DNA of 64,000 nucleotides, taken from positions 62,001-126,000 of the forward strand of contig JBLWGC010000033.1 in NCBI GenBank assembly GCA_048772705.1, given 5' to 3'. A model generated the notes under the pieces. It was not told the origin of the DNA and made no database searches. It saw nothing but the letters and a program-made list of their open reading frames with translations. Positions 43,045 to 53,766 of the stretch are shown here, one piece after another. This stretch comes from Leidyana gryllorum EB-2025a. Its lineage: Eukaryota; Apicomplexa. Positions within the stretch are counted from its first letter, which is position 1, and the number at the start of each line of letters is the position of its first letter. The position numbers and the translations under genes were made by a program.

Positions 43045-43205
43045 TCCAACACACGATAGTCCCAATTTTTTTGCCCATTTGTCGGCGGAGGCAAATGGAT
43101 TCGATGAACAAAAATCACGAGGGAATCCCTTCAATGGAGAGGAATACTCCTCATTAATGCCAATGATGAATGCTCATACAACACATCACACAACCTCCTA
43201 TCGCT

Positions 43206-45602
43206 TCAATCAGACTCGAAACCCAAATTGTCATACGCCGCAGAGGAGGTATTTCTCGGCCCCTTACTAGTGGGCTTTCTCCCCCTCTTCTGCCAAATCG
43301 ACTTCCCGTAAGCCTTAAAGTTCAACTTGAAGTCTTCCTTACTTGGACTGACGACATCCGTTTGTATCTCGCCAGGGTACGACACAGTAAAAGAGGAGTG
43401 TGGCGACGTCTGAACGGCTCGATTCATCACCTGACTCGGCACAGTGTCCTTTTCTTCCCCAGCGGTGGAGCTCGGGGCTGCTACAGAGGACGCGACCGAT
43501 GATGGTGTCTCGTTGGTGTTACTTTTTGTTGAGCGTTTCCGCTTCCCAACACTGATTGGGAGCCCACCGTCTTTCCATTCCACCCGGTAGCCTCCCTCTT
43601 CGGCGACAGTGAGTAAGCCGAGGCCCCCGAGCGCGAGACTTCCGGCTACGGGGTCCAGAGAATTCCACGCAATCCCCGTTCCCCTCTTTGTGATTTGATA
43701 CAGACACTTATTGTCGCTGTCGTGCACCTCGAGGGTCCATCCCGGCTTCTCGGCTCGATACACTAATATCCGACCTTCTTCTGGACAGAAACCGGCATCG
43801 AGGGCTTCCTCCAACGCAAGCTTGACTCTGGCCCAGTCGTCCGTTCCTCCGTCTCCGTGCACAAGGTTGACTGTAACGACCTTTCTGGTCCCGGTGATGG
43901 AATCAGTCCTCTGCAGTGTGGTCGTGCCGTCTTGGCGTATGTGGACGCTGTTCTCTGAGGGCACCAACGTCCCGGGAGGATACTTCATTGTGTATGGATG
44001 GAGAGTCCTCTTGTCTGTGCCAGACCAGACGACCATCACCCGTACCTTTCCGACCAGAATGGCTGTTATGTGGCCTCGAGGAGGAGGGGTATCGCTGAGG
44101 GAGTCGACATACTCCTTCTGAAGCAACTCGCGAATGACCGGTTCAGCTTCTTTGAAAAGCTCAAAGTCATTCAGTCCATCGGCACCCTTCAGGCGGCCCA
44201 GTTCTATCACCCGCGTGTTGTCGTACGACACGAGAGCACACAGGAAACTTAATCGTTGATCAGTGAGTGGAAAGCGCTGCTTCATGACAGGGATTGCGCC
44301 AGCGTAACGCTCAGTGGGATGGAAGGCCAAAATACTGCAAGGCGGGCGCGGGGCGGCCGACCCCCTGTCAATCTCGGTCCAGGTGGCCGCATCCCATATT
44401 TTTGCCAGATTTCGTTGGAGCTTCAAAGTCGGGGGCACTGAGAACATGGCCCACCTGTTGAAGCCAACAGGGACTACTTTGGCCCCCAGCCGCGAGAGGA
44501 TGTGTAAATTGGGATACTCATCGACGACGCTTTTAAGCAATGGAAACTCCGACTCCGAGTGCAGGAGCTCGTTGCTGGACGTCAGGAGGAGTTGTTTCCA
44601 GGACTCTAAGGTCTCCTCCTTCCGTGCTTTTCCGCGGAGAAAAAGGGTCGTGACCGCATCGGGATCGCCTTTACCGTTCCATGCGAGGACCCGATGGAAA
44701 TTGAAGGTTATTTGATCATTCTCCTGACGAGCGACCACGAGCTCGCGCGCTTGGTCCCCCTCCAACACGACAAAATGGATGGGCAAACTCTTTCCTTCGT
44801 GCTCAGCTCGTCCTAAAATCACAGAGACGTCCTTCAGATCTGTGAAGGGTTCCGCGGGCAAGGTATTGAGCAATTCCATCAACTCCGCACGGTCAAAGTC
44901 GAATCCGTTGGCGACAACTTTCACCGGCTGACTCACCGTCGGGATACGAGTGGTGAAACGCAACGACGTCTGGTCATCAGCTACGAAAATGTCGGCATTT
45001 GTCATCGGCACGGGACAGGTCAGCCACCTGGTCTCCTTGGGTCCCACCTTCTTCTGCACATAGTTCTCCGGACGCTCGGCATCCTGAACATATTTGTACC
45101 AAACGTCCTCGGATTGGACATAAAACACAAAATTGAGTTGGCCCTCATCATTCAAGACGTCGACGGCGATTTGGGATAGTCGCGGGAACGTCAGGAGTCT
45201 CCCGAGCATTGGGTGGCATCGCTTTAACGTTTCTCGCATCGTAAAACGGTATCCCGGTTTGCAAACGAGCGGAATGACCCCCCCTTGTGGCAGCACAAGA
45301 CAGGTGTTCACCATTTCGAAGCCCTCCAAGACACAGTGATCAATCGGGTCGGAAAAGGCGGTGACGAGTACATGGTCAGACATAAACCAACTCTCCCCAC
45401 CGGGGTACCGGGGCTCGGACAAACTTGGACCCGCAACCGCCTTGCCATCGGAACACCGTTCAAGCTGCTGCTCGTCTTCCGCCGTCGAAGATGATGAAAT
45501 CTCTACCGCCCCCGTCCCGAGACTGGCTGTTACCACACAGAGGCAAGTTGAAGCGGCACCAAACCGGTTTTGAAGATTTGGTTTCAAATGAGGTACTTTC
45601 AT
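43206..45602 (-). CDS. M3: leader family member, A-B-A-B
   Basis: 798 residues, one exon. Leader M-K-V-P-H-L, hydrophobic and Cys-bearing part near 16-30 (C-L-C-V-V-T-A-S-L-G). Module A1 about 70-180 is divergent but keeps V-L-E-G-F and a C-terminal V-W-Y-K-Y; B1 about 240-345 has V-I-L-G-R and L-V-V-A-R-Q. A2 about 365-540 is well kept: L-S-R-L-G-A-K-V-V-P-V-G-F-N-R-W then P-P-T-L-K-L-Q-R-N-L and Y-A-G-A-I-P. B2 about 590-690 ends Y-R-V-E-W-K. The tail is short, Ser-rich, with a final basic stretch K-R-G-R-K-P. No known domain. Confidence 0.85.
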   Translation of the reverse strand: MKVPHLKPNLQNRFGAASTCLCVVTASLGTGAVEISSSSTAEDEQQLERCSDGKAVAGPSLSEPRYPGGESWFMSDHVLVTAFSDPIDHCVLEGFEMVNTCLVLPQGGVIPLVCKPGYRFTMRETLKRCHPMLGRLLTFPRLSQIAVDVLNDEGQLNFVFYVQSEDVWYKYVQDAERPENYVQKKVGPKETRWLTCPVPMTNADIFVADDQTSLRFTTRIPTVSQPVKVVANGFDFDRAELMELLNTLPAEPFTDLKDVSVILGRAEHEGKSLPIHFVVLEGDQARELVVARQENDQITFNFHRVLAWNGKGDPDAVTTLFLRGKARKEETLESWKQLLLTSSNELLHSESEFPLLKSVVDEYPNLHILSRLGAKVVPVGFNRWAMFSVPPTLKLQRNLAKIWDAATWTEIDRGSAAPRPPCSILAFHPTERYAGAIPVMKQRFPLTDQRLSFLCALVSYDNTRVIELGRLKGADGLNDFELFKEAEPVIRELLQKEYVDSLSDTPPPRGHITAILVGKVRVMVVWSGTDKRTLHPYTMKYPPGTLVPSENSVHIRQDGTTTLQRTDSITGTRKVVTVNLVHGDGGTDDWARVKLALEEALDAGFCPEEGRILVYRAEKPGWTLEVHDSDNKCLYQITKRGTGIAWNSLDPVAGSLALGGLGLLTVAEEGGYRVEWKDGGLPISVGKRKRSTKSNTNETPSSVASSVAAPSSTAGEEKDTVPSQVMNRAVQTSPHSSFTVSYPGEIQTDVVSPSKEDFKLNFKAYGKSIWQKRGRKPTSKGPRNTSSAAYDNLGFESD

Positions 45603-45609
45603 TGCGGCA

Positions 45610-45620
45610 GAATTTTTCGG
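45610..45620 (-). promoter_or_regulatory. CCGAAAAATTC element upstream of M3
   Basis: On the coding strand, 7 bp before the M3 start codon. Same A/T-core type as before P1, P3, M1 and M10. Confidence 0.4.
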
Positions 45621-45846
45621 GCTGAAACTTAACTAACACCATTGAGATGTCAGGAGAAAGTAGCAACTCCTGGAGACACAACGTCCGTAGCACGAAATTA
45701 TTGTTTTGCAAAAGAGTTCACACTGGACCCAGATGCTCGACGTTAACAACCCAGTAACTTACAGCTTGAACACTCGCACTCCCAGAACCACTCAACCATC
45801 AACACGTAGATTTTCTCAACGTCGTGAACGAAAACTCAGCTTTCAC

Positions 45847-48129
45847 TCACAATCTCGTGGTGTGCGTCGCAGTGGAACTCAGCTCAGCGTTAGTTTCAGC
45901 CGTGAGAGCGTTGGAAGAAGATTCAGCTGCTGCTGGAGGGACCAGAAGATAGGCGGGAATCTTCACTGATTTTCTTTTTTTGCCGGTCGGCGATACCCGA
46001 CGAAGCTTGTTCTCCGCAGGCCAGGTAACGATGTCGCCCTGCCATTCCAAGACATTCATAAAGTGGATGATGTCCAGATTTGTGGTCTGAACCTTCCCGT
46101 CAGCCGATGATACCACAATGTCACCCGTGGTGCTTCTCTCGATGATCCGATACATACATACTCGCCTCCATGGACTTGCCTCCGTTGTAGCCTCCACAAC
46201 ATAATCTCCCGTGTTCGAATTGGTCCAACAGGAGAGCCCAGTCGTCTTTGGGAAGGTGATGCCGTAAGCAAGGAGCATTTGCAGAATGCTCTGGTCCTTC
46301 TGAATTTGGGGGCGGAGATCGAATCTTTGCACTGCGTGCTCCTGCCTTTCCCCCGTCTCCGTCTCGATGGTGAGATTGTCCCTCTCGAGGCGGAATCTGT
46401 GATGAGGGGCTTCCATCAGGACCACATCGCTGGCATTCACCAGGTTTGCGGCATCGTAGACTTCTCCTCTGAAATTTGGCTGCTGGCCGCGTTTCACCTC
46501 GAAAAACAGTACGCGTCCGCCCGTGTACTCCACAATCAAACCCTTTTGGGCCAGATAGAGAGTCTGAACCTCCGTCAACCGGGCGTTCTCAAGTGACATC
46601 ACATGTTCGATCATGTCCTTCCATCGTTGCAGATCAACTTTGAGCGGATACTGACAGCCCAACATGTTTCTCACGGGCACCAGACGCTTCCGATCATCCG
46701 ATATCAGCCCCAGGAGTCGCCAGCCATCGTGAGCCTGACGATGTACCGGCAGTCGTTGACTGTAAACAGGAATGAGTCGGTCCCCAATCCTCTCGTTCGA
46801 GTGAATCATCAGCACTTCCCCAGGAGGAGCCCAATCTTTTCCGATCTCCGCAAACAACCGTCCTTGAGGCACAATCTTGGGGGCTGGCCCAACAACCCAT
46901 CTGTCCAACCCGACATATCGTAATGGGACTTTTCTATTCCTCAACGTCTTAGCGTTGCGAATGACTCCAGAACGCAGCGCCTTTTTGCAATTCGGAGCAA
47001 TTTGGGACATGTCCACGCCATAGTTTAGGTGCAAAGGCATCACGAGATCCGTCCCGATCGTACTGTAAGAGCCCCAACGCGGCCATCCAAACGTCTCGGG
47101 CATCATACCAACGAGACTTTGCGCGGCAGTGACGTTCGGCTTCTGGAGCTGAGCTTCAGCACTTCGCGACACAACAGAGTAAACTTTGCTCACTTGGTCA
47201 GCAGTGGCGTCGCAAGTCAGACCCATTGTTGGATATGACTGAACGCTGCCATCAGACAACCCGACCAAATAGCACGCGTCAAACCCCACCGAAACTAAGC
47301 AATGAGGCCCTTGGGACAGATCAGAACCGAAGGTTAAGGTTGATCGGTCGGGAAACTTGTGGCCTGCCGCGAGGATTTTCTCGGCATCGACACGAGCAGC
47401 CTGGTCTCCGATCTTCAGCAGTCTCGCCCCGTCCGGAATGTCGGACCCATCCCTTCCGCCGTACTCGGAACCCTCGCCACCCTCCAAAAGGACCAGCTTC
47501 GGCCTTGCGGAGTCCCGGTCGCCAACTCGCAGTGGAAACGCGTTTGGGAAACGGATACCATCCACAGTTTGCTTTACTATTCCCCCTCGTTTCAAGTTGA
47601 ACTTTGTACACACATTGCTTTCGGTCAATGCGTACCATCCGTCATCTCCCAACCCAATGCTGATGACATTGGGCTGCTTGAGCAAATGGTCCACCATCCC
47701 CATATTCCTGCTCAGTAGCCATCCGGCATTGTAGACGGAGATTGATGGAGCCACTCGCACCTGGATAAATCGCCCGGAAGGTGTCAGGATGCCTTCAAAG
47801 CGCTTCGGCGTCGGCCCGGCGTTCCTCTCTCTCGACCACACCCCCAAGCCTCCTGTCACCTCTCCCATCAACTCCAGGATCACCTCAGTGCTCGTCGTTG
47901 TCCACGGGGGACGTTGCAGGCTTGCGTGACAGCCTGGGTGCACGTCATTGACCACCCATTCATTGGACCCCTGAGATCGGACGCTGAAATTTTCCAACGC
48001 GGTCAAGGACGTCAGCCCGCTACTTGTTGGCATGAGCAAGGTGGAGGCAAGCTCCGCTCCTTCTACAATTCGGAGCATCAAAGACTCTTTGGTCCAGTCA
48101 TGCGTGCAGTTCAGGCGAGGCACTTTCAT
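45847..48129 (-). CDS. M4: leader family member, A-B-A-B
   Basis: 760 residues from the ATG at 48129 (a second ATG three codons upstream would hide the leader). Leader M-K-V-P-R-L; the following stretch (L-M-L-R-I-V-E-G-A-E-L-A) is less hydrophobic than in its siblings. Module A1 has F-E-G-I-L-T-P-S-G-R-F-I; B1 has T-F-G-S-D-L, H-C-L-V-S-V and S-Y-P-T-M-G-L followed by a helix; A2 has V-G-L-D-R-W and R-L-L-G-L-I-S-D-D-R-K-R-L; B2 has D-I-I-H-F-M-N-V-L-E-W and ends with a basic K-K-R-K. Tail is a short Ala/Ser/Thr stretch. Stop is 244 bp from the M3 start. Confidence 0.85.
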   Translation of the reverse strand: MKVPRLNCTHDWTKESLMLRIVEGAELASTLLMPTSSGLTSLTALENFSVRSQGSNEWVVNDVHPGCHASLQRPPWTTTSTEVILELMGEVTGGLGVWSRERNAGPTPKRFEGILTPSGRFIQVRVAPSISVYNAGWLLSRNMGMVDHLLKQPNVISIGLGDDGWYALTESNVCTKFNLKRGGIVKQTVDGIRFPNAFPLRVGDRDSARPKLVLLEGGEGSEYGGRDGSDIPDGARLLKIGDQAARVDAEKILAAGHKFPDRSTLTFGSDLSQGPHCLVSVGFDACYLVGLSDGSVQSYPTMGLTCDATADQVSKVYSVVSRSAEAQLQKPNVTAAQSLVGMMPETFGWPRWGSYSTIGTDLVMPLHLNYGVDMSQIAPNCKKALRSGVIRNAKTLRNRKVPLRYVGLDRWVVGPAPKIVPQGRLFAEIGKDWAPPGEVLMIHSNERIGDRLIPVYSQRLPVHRQAHDGWRLLGLISDDRKRLVPVRNMLGCQYPLKVDLQRWKDMIEHVMSLENARLTEVQTLYLAQKGLIVEYTGGRVLFFEVKRGQQPNFRGEVYDAANLVNASDVVLMEAPHHRFRLERDNLTIETETGERQEHAVQRFDLRPQIQKDQSILQMLLAYGITFPKTTGLSCWTNSNTGDYVVEATTEASPWRRVCMYRIIERSTTGDIVVSSADGKVQTTNLDIIHFMNVLEWQGDIVTWPAENKLRRVSPTGKKRKSVKIPAYLLVPPAAAESSSNALTAETNAELSSTATHTTRL

Positions 48130-48209
48130 TCGTGTCAAAAAAAATTTGTTTCACCTCGCATTCAGCTCAGCTGAAGCTGTACACTCTAAACTCAGTGAAC
48201 ACCCTAAAC

Positions 48210-50623
48210 TCACCGAAGCACACCATTTTCAACCCCACGTTCTGGTGAGGATTCAAGGGCAGTCGGCGGAGAAGCTGTGCAGTCACCGCTATCCTCTGAG
48301 CCACTGGGAAGCTCAACGACGTGCATACCAGTCGGAAGAGGCTGCTGCTGCTCTACTTCGTCTTCAAGTGATATTCTAAAATCTTTTTCTGTGGGCCAAT
48401 CAATGCTCGCTCCGCAGTCCTCCAGCAGGTGCACGAGATGGAGAATGGCGACATCTCTCCGACATTTTCCCTCGATAGACGATAAGTAAATACCTCCGGT
48501 GCGGTCTTCGATGATGGCGTAACGAGCTTTGCCCCGGAAATGACTGTAAGCGACTTGCGTCCTCCATCTGCCACACGGCACAGCAGCCTCGATTTATCGT
48601 AGAAGCAGAGGCCGCGGTTGAATAATCGTCGCAAGAATGGCTCGAAATCCGCTCCTTCCGCCTCCTGCAGCAAAGTGTACTGCCGCTTGGACAGCTCTTC
48701 TCCCTGCGCGTTGATGAAGGAAGCATTCACGACGCCGCCATTGATGGAGTGCTCGACTCGAGGATAAAGAGGAACTCGCAATCTGCTCAGGATGAGATCT
48801 GTGCGCTCTCTCGGCGGCTCACAAGGTTTGAGATTGTGGCGTTTCCCATAGTGCGCCTGATTCCAACCCTTGATCTCGTACAGCAGATACGCCGCGTTCG
48901 AACCGATACTAATCGATCTAAGGGTGTCTTCCCACGCAGCAACTGCGGGTTGATGAAACTAGATAGAACAGTCTCCAAGGGACGCTTGGCAACTATATCT
49001 TCAGCCGTCTCTTCGGATGAGCTCAGAACAAAGTCCACCGAGATCATCTTGTTTCCATCGGGTGAGACAACCCCGAGCAGAATAGCTTCCTGTGGAGTGC
49101 CTGGGGGGTATTCTAAGGCGTACAGAAGGATTAGTCCCCCAATCCGTTCGCTCGATCGAACCATCATGGCCTTACTCCCATTTCGCCATTCCTGCCCGAA
49201 AAGTTGGAATATTGGGCCCGGCAGCTTGAGGTGCGCTGGAGGTTTCTGGAAAATCCACGCATCCCTTCCAACGAGCATCAGTTCCGCTCCTTTCTCGACA
49301 AAAACGTTCAGATTTCTCCAGCCTTTCATGATGGACTCAACTTTGGAATTGCCACCCCAAGAATCCGATATTTGGCGGGCGACGCTGTCCGATCCCATTC
49401 CGATTCGCGACAGGAAGTTCTCGAGGAGCCCTGTGCCATTTTCATCAGCTGTTGGCGGCGCACGGTAGAGTACTCCTTCGTCTTCGATCTCTTCCTGACC
49501 GACTGAAGGGTCTTCGCCTCGGAGAGGCAGCTCAAGATCGTTCTGCACTTTCCGTTGATCCCACAAGATCCACTGTGGTTCGGCGTAGAGCGACACTTCG
49601 CCGCGAGTGCGTCTCAGCTTGGATTGGTCCAGCGTCTTCTCCTCCTCTGAAGCCCCCCTCATCACTTCAGCAATCTCAGATTCCGTCGAGTGGACGGTGA
49701 GACCGAAGGTCGGATAGCATCGAGCGGCTCCTTCGGAGATACTCCCATCAGAAAGAGTGGCTTATGGACATCCTTAGACAGAAATAATGCAGCCTGCACT
49801 CCCCCCGAAGCCTCAGCTTTTGAACACGTCTTGATGTGGTAAAAATCGGTCAGACGGGCTATCGCTGATACGAAGACAGTGGCACTTCTGTCCAAAGTTG
49901 AAGAATCCTCTTCCGGTTGTTGTGTACTCTCAGCGCAGCTCGAGAAGTAATCCCAGGGAGAATCATTGTTCGCTCTGATCCGTGTTGGGCACGCTGCTCT
50001 CATAGCCTTAGCCGTTGTGTAGCTCTTAAGAAGGCGCCTGTTTTCCGTCAGCCGAAGCTCTTGGACCGACCCGTCGTCGTAGGTCACAAAGAAGCTCTCG
50101 TGATGCATTCCCAGAGCAGCAATTCGAGGTCGATGCAATAACTAGTTGAAGACCCCAGCGTTACTCGAGATGAAAGCATCATTCATCGGCAGAATGTTCG
50201 GCCAAAAACTCATCTCGATGAATTTACACCCATTATTGTCAACAAATCCCTCAAGTTGTCTCAATGTCCCCGATTTCTCGGATTCAGGGCGCTGAGAAAG
50301 AAGAGCACAATAATCAGAGACTGAGGGCCAAGTTGAAGCAACAATCGACATTGTCCTGAAGCCCATTCCTTTTGCAACTTGGAAGGCAACGCGAGACCGG
50401 GAGGGGGTTTGAGCAAGAACGCTTTGTCATTCTGAAATGAGAAGTACTCTTCTCCCCACGCAGGATAAAGACGCGACTTCCGTTGTTGCTGATCCTAAGA
50501 CGGGCAGCTGGGCGGTGAAATGCTTACTGGACGCCCTTGGCCCAGGACAGCGATGCCGCAGGTGAGGAAGGTCTCTGTGTTGCCGAGGGTCCCACTACCA
50601 CATCCCACATAGGGCACCTTCAT
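48210..50623 (-). pseudogene. M5: decayed leader family copy
   Basis: A full-length relative can be traced from an intact leader (M-K-V-P-Y-V at 50623, hydrophobic T-F-L-T-C-G-I-A-V-L) to a C-terminal stop at 48210, but no single frame covers it. In-frame stops occur soon after the leader (near 50517) and near 50141, and frame changes are needed in A1 (near 50350), B1 (near 49740), A2 (near 48930) and B2 (near 48530). Family motifs remain in the three frames: P-P-P-G-L-A-L-P-S-K-L, C-Y-P-T-F-G-L, P-P-A-H-L-K-L-P-G, L-L-G-V-V-S-P-D-G-N-K, L-H-L-V-H-L-L-E-D-C. None of the breaks has the GT..AG context of an intron. Sequencing error could explain one or two, not all. Confidence 0.85.
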
Positions 50624-51073
50624 CAGATTTCGAGTTTTTCTCCAGTGGGAAAAGTCTAGGCAGAGGCCGCTCCTCGCAATGGGAAGAAATAGCCATTAGA
50701 TATGGAGATGCCTTGAACTGTCGTACAATAATGGTCAATAGTGTTCACCCAGTGAGAAAATAAATAGCGTGACAGATGCGTGCTGGTCCGTATCTCGAGA
50801 CTATGATGAGGGTTTATGTTCCGTTCATAGGCATTCCGCAGTCAGTTCCGTCAGTGCGAAGCACACGTGTGTGTGCTGTGCTGTACCCGGTGATTCTGAG
50901 CCAAACATGAACTACCCGATCGAGCATGAAGGTACAATAATGGGGTTCGTCTTCCTTATGTCATGCATGGTACACTACCCTGCTGTGTCACACTGTTCTC
51001 CCACTAACCAGGGCTCATCACGGAAAAAAATTGAAATCCCGAGGCACCACTTATCAGATCAGCGGCTGTCGAA
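50624..51073. other. intergenic region M6-M5
   Basis: 450 bp between the M6 stop and the M5 leader. No gene or repeat recognised. Confidence 0.5.
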
Positions 51074-53503
51074 TCACCTGGCGAGCAATTCAAGCAAGTC
51101 ATGGGCCCCATTACTTGCACCACTGCGACACGCTTTGACAATTCCGCGCATTGTCGGGGGAGGTGGTGCCTTGGGGATGACGGACCAAACAGTAGAAGCA
51201 TCGCTTTCAGCGCGACTAGTAGAGCCGCTTTCTTCAGCTTCGGTCTCAAGTGCAGTTGGGGCTCTCGAGTGCTCTTCTGCAAGTAGTAAATGAGTCGATT
51301 CCTTCTTCAATCTAATCTTCAAACGCAATTTATCATTCCACTTGGCCTCCAGCCCAGCTGCTTGAAACGCATTAATGATGTGCAGCATGTTGCCTTGAAC
51401 GCGGGTCTTTTTGTATGCAGGCAATAGCTTGAATCCTGTGTGCCCGTCCCATCTAATGCGATAGAGGTCCATAGTCGTGTGTTTCTCAGACGCTCTGCTC
51501 ACAACAAGCGTGTGGAAGCGGGGTCGAGGGTATTGTTTATCATAGTAGCTGGTGAACCTGAGATGTTGATGATCTGAGAAGTACACCCCGCGACTATGTA
51601 GTCGTCTCAACATTTCCAGAGCCCAGTCCCTCTGTTTCTTGCCGTCAGCCTCAAGGTGATAAACTCGAGTGCTGGGTTTCTTCGACTCGTCTTTGATGTT
51701 GACACGGACAGTAGTGTCTGACACTAATCGCAGTTCTACCTCGGGTTCGAACTTTGGAGGAAATGAAAATCGTTGTGGTAGAGCGCCATTCCGCACTGTG
51801 CGTACAGTCTTCCCGTTGCCTACTCGCACAACTCCACGGGCTGTCTTGGAGTAAGCGCACCCGAACCCAATCACGATCTCGTCGATGACATCGGGCTGAG
51901 TGTTTCGAGATGCGAGGCGCTCAGCAATCAACCCCTGAACGGCCTCGCGGACCGAAGCCGCTTGCGGGATGTGGTTGCGGATGTGTGTTGTGTAGGTGAG
52001 TTCGCAGATGCGATTGAGTGTTGGGCAGAAGAGTCCGACAAGACGTCCTCGTTCGTTACCGTCGTATGGTGGGCGCAGGGCGTACACAGGGATTCCGCCC
52101 GCGAATACTCCGTCCCCGCCGACAACTGCAATCTCCCCGAGTGAATTGTTTTCTTCTCTACGGAAGAGTTGGGAGAGATTGGGGGCGATGTGGACGCGAC
52201 ACTCTTGGGTTGGGAGGATACGCCAACGATTATTTCCGACCAGCGAGCAGTCAAAATTCTTCTCGGCCAAGGCTCGAATATTGGAGAGGCCGGCAACGAA
52301 TCTGGTGATTAGGGGGCTTGAGTTGGTGTCTGTCCACGACTTTACGAGATCGAAGGGAAAAGATGGAAGAGGGGTGGGGGTGTGCGTTATGAATGTGAGT
52401 TCATCCCAGAACGGCCAGACTGGGGTGCTGGCTGATGAGGTGATTGTGGGTCGCGCTGTATTTGCCACCTCTTCGTGACTTGGCAATTCCGACCGCGCCC
52501 GCTCGTATGCGGTGCGAATTGCGGCAGGAGTCGAGTTCTCAGTGAGCCCCATGGTGGGATATATTTGAGGCTCGTTGTCTTCGAAAGCCAACAGGATGAG
52601 GGGTAAATCATCCTTACCGAGAACCAAATAGTGATCGTAGATGCAACTTTGGCCTCGCTTGGCGTTGGCTCCCGGAATAATCTTCAAAGTGGGGGGCAGG
52701 AAGTTCAGGACGCCGGCGTCAAAGATCTTTTGAATGATGGCTTCTGAGCGCTGACGGGAATAGTGGGGCGTAACACGGAAATGGTACTGGACGAGGCCCC
52801 GAATCGGGTGGCAGAAACGCAGCTTATAGAGATCGTCTCTGACGGCCACAGGTGAATTGAGTGTAGTCGAGTGCACCAGTTTGGTCAATAAGACATCCGG
52901 ATCGCACACAGCCTGCATTTCCCAGTCGTGGTCGTGATACACATACTTTCGGGGACTGTCGGGTTCGCCCTCCAACCACAGATACACGCCATGGAACGAC
53001 AATCCGATTTTGGTCACGTCACTATGTGTTGTGAGGAAGTGCTTGATGGATCCAGCCCACTCCCTCAGTACTTGTGCCAGCGCTCGGTCACAGTAAGACT
53101 CATCAAAAAATACCTCCACCACTCGAGTCCCATCAGGAGTCAACAGCCCTTCGAGGGTTGTTGGTTTGCCTGGACCCCTTGGGACTGAATACAACGCCCA
53201 CAAGTCTGGGTGACCGTCGATTTGTTTTGCCGAGAGTGCGCACCCATAACTGCCCCACTTCTCTCCAAAAGTGGTCGCAAGCTGCCCACAAAGAGTGACA
53301 TCCGGAGGAGGCCTGATGACTTCGGCGAAGCCATCAACTGGACTAACGACTCTCGGATCCTCAAAAACTATCACGTCCCTCGGACGTGCTAGGCCAAAGG
53401 GAGAGGCACCCAGTGGGGAGGACCCCAAGGACACGGCTACGGCACAGAGATGGAAAATATCCTCCTCGTGCTCCAGGCATTTATCTACTCGTGGAACCCT
53501 CAT
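51074..53503 (-). CDS. M6: leader family member, best-kept A-B-A-B
   Basis: 809 residues, one exon. Leader M-R-V-P-R-V, hydrophobic I-F-H-L-C-A-V-A-V-S-L near 16-26. A1 about 65-205: P-P-P-D-V-T-L-C-G-Q-L, then L-E-G-L-L-T-P-D-G-T-R-V-V. B1 about 230-375: P-L-I-L-L-A-F-E-D and I-Y-P-T-M-G-L, then a helix with T-A-Y-E-R-A-R-S-E-L, then W-P-F-W-D-E-L. A2 about 405-570: V-G-N-N-R-W, F-A-G-G-I-P-V-Y, L-V-G-L-F-C-P. B2 about 610-745: L-H-S-R-G-V-Y-F, M-L-H-I-I-N-A-F. Short Ser/Glu tail. This copy shows the internal duplication most clearly and is a good family reference. Confidence 0.87.
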   Translation of the reverse strand: MRVPRVDKCLEHEEDIFHLCAVAVSLGSSPLGASPFGLARPRDVIVFEDPRVVSPVDGFAEVIRPPPDVTLCGQLATTFGEKWGSYGCALSAKQIDGHPDLWALYSVPRGPGKPTTLEGLLTPDGTRVVEVFFDESYCDRALAQVLREWAGSIKHFLTTHSDVTKIGLSFHGVYLWLEGEPDSPRKYVYHDHDWEMQAVCDPDVLLTKLVHSTTLNSPVAVRDDLYKLRFCHPIRGLVQYHFRVTPHYSRQRSEAIIQKIFDAGVLNFLPPTLKIIPGANAKRGQSCIYDHYLVLGKDDLPLILLAFEDNEPQIYPTMGLTENSTPAAIRTAYERARSELPSHEEVANTARPTITSSASTPVWPFWDELTFITHTPTPLPSFPFDLVKSWTDTNSSPLITRFVAGLSNIRALAEKNFDCSLVGNNRWRILPTQECRVHIAPNLSQLFRREENNSLGEIAVVGGDGVFAGGIPVYALRPPYDGNERGRLVGLFCPTLNRICELTYTTHIRNHIPQAASVREAVQGLIAERLASRNTQPDVIDEIVIGFGCAYSKTARGVVRVGNGKTVRTVRNGALPQRFSFPPKFEPEVELRLVSDTTVRVNIKDESKKPSTRVYHLEADGKKQRDWALEMLRRLHSRGVYFSDHQHLRFTSYYDKQYPRPRFHTLVVSRASEKHTTMDLYRIRWDGHTGFKLLPAYKKTRVQGNMLHIINAFQAAGLEAKWNDKLRLKIRLKKESTHLLLAEEHSRAPTALETEAEESGSTSRAESDASTVWSVIPKAPPPPTMRGIVKACRSGASNGAHDLLELLAR

Positions 53504-53766
53504 GGTGGCAAGACAGAAATGTAAATTTTGGTACGTCTTTGTCGGATAGAGACCTCAGGTTCAGAGAGGATACAGCTCTCCCAATTGTGCAGCCACGGAG
53601 CAACAACATCAACTGTCCGATCCACAATGCCTCGAAACGAGGGAGCTGTCGTGCTGCCACTAATTGACGAGAAAGAGATTGCCCGTTCGCGTAGTAAAAA
53701 AAGTTGTGGCACTCGCTTTGAAGGTTAGATAGAACTCATTGTGTCCAAAACTCTGCTGCATCTCAT

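Noticed and set aside
43045-43134. Upstream extension of M2 (30 codons) as true N-terminus
   Set aside because: No ATG in that stretch, and it would bury the M-Q-T-P-R-L leader that matches the family.
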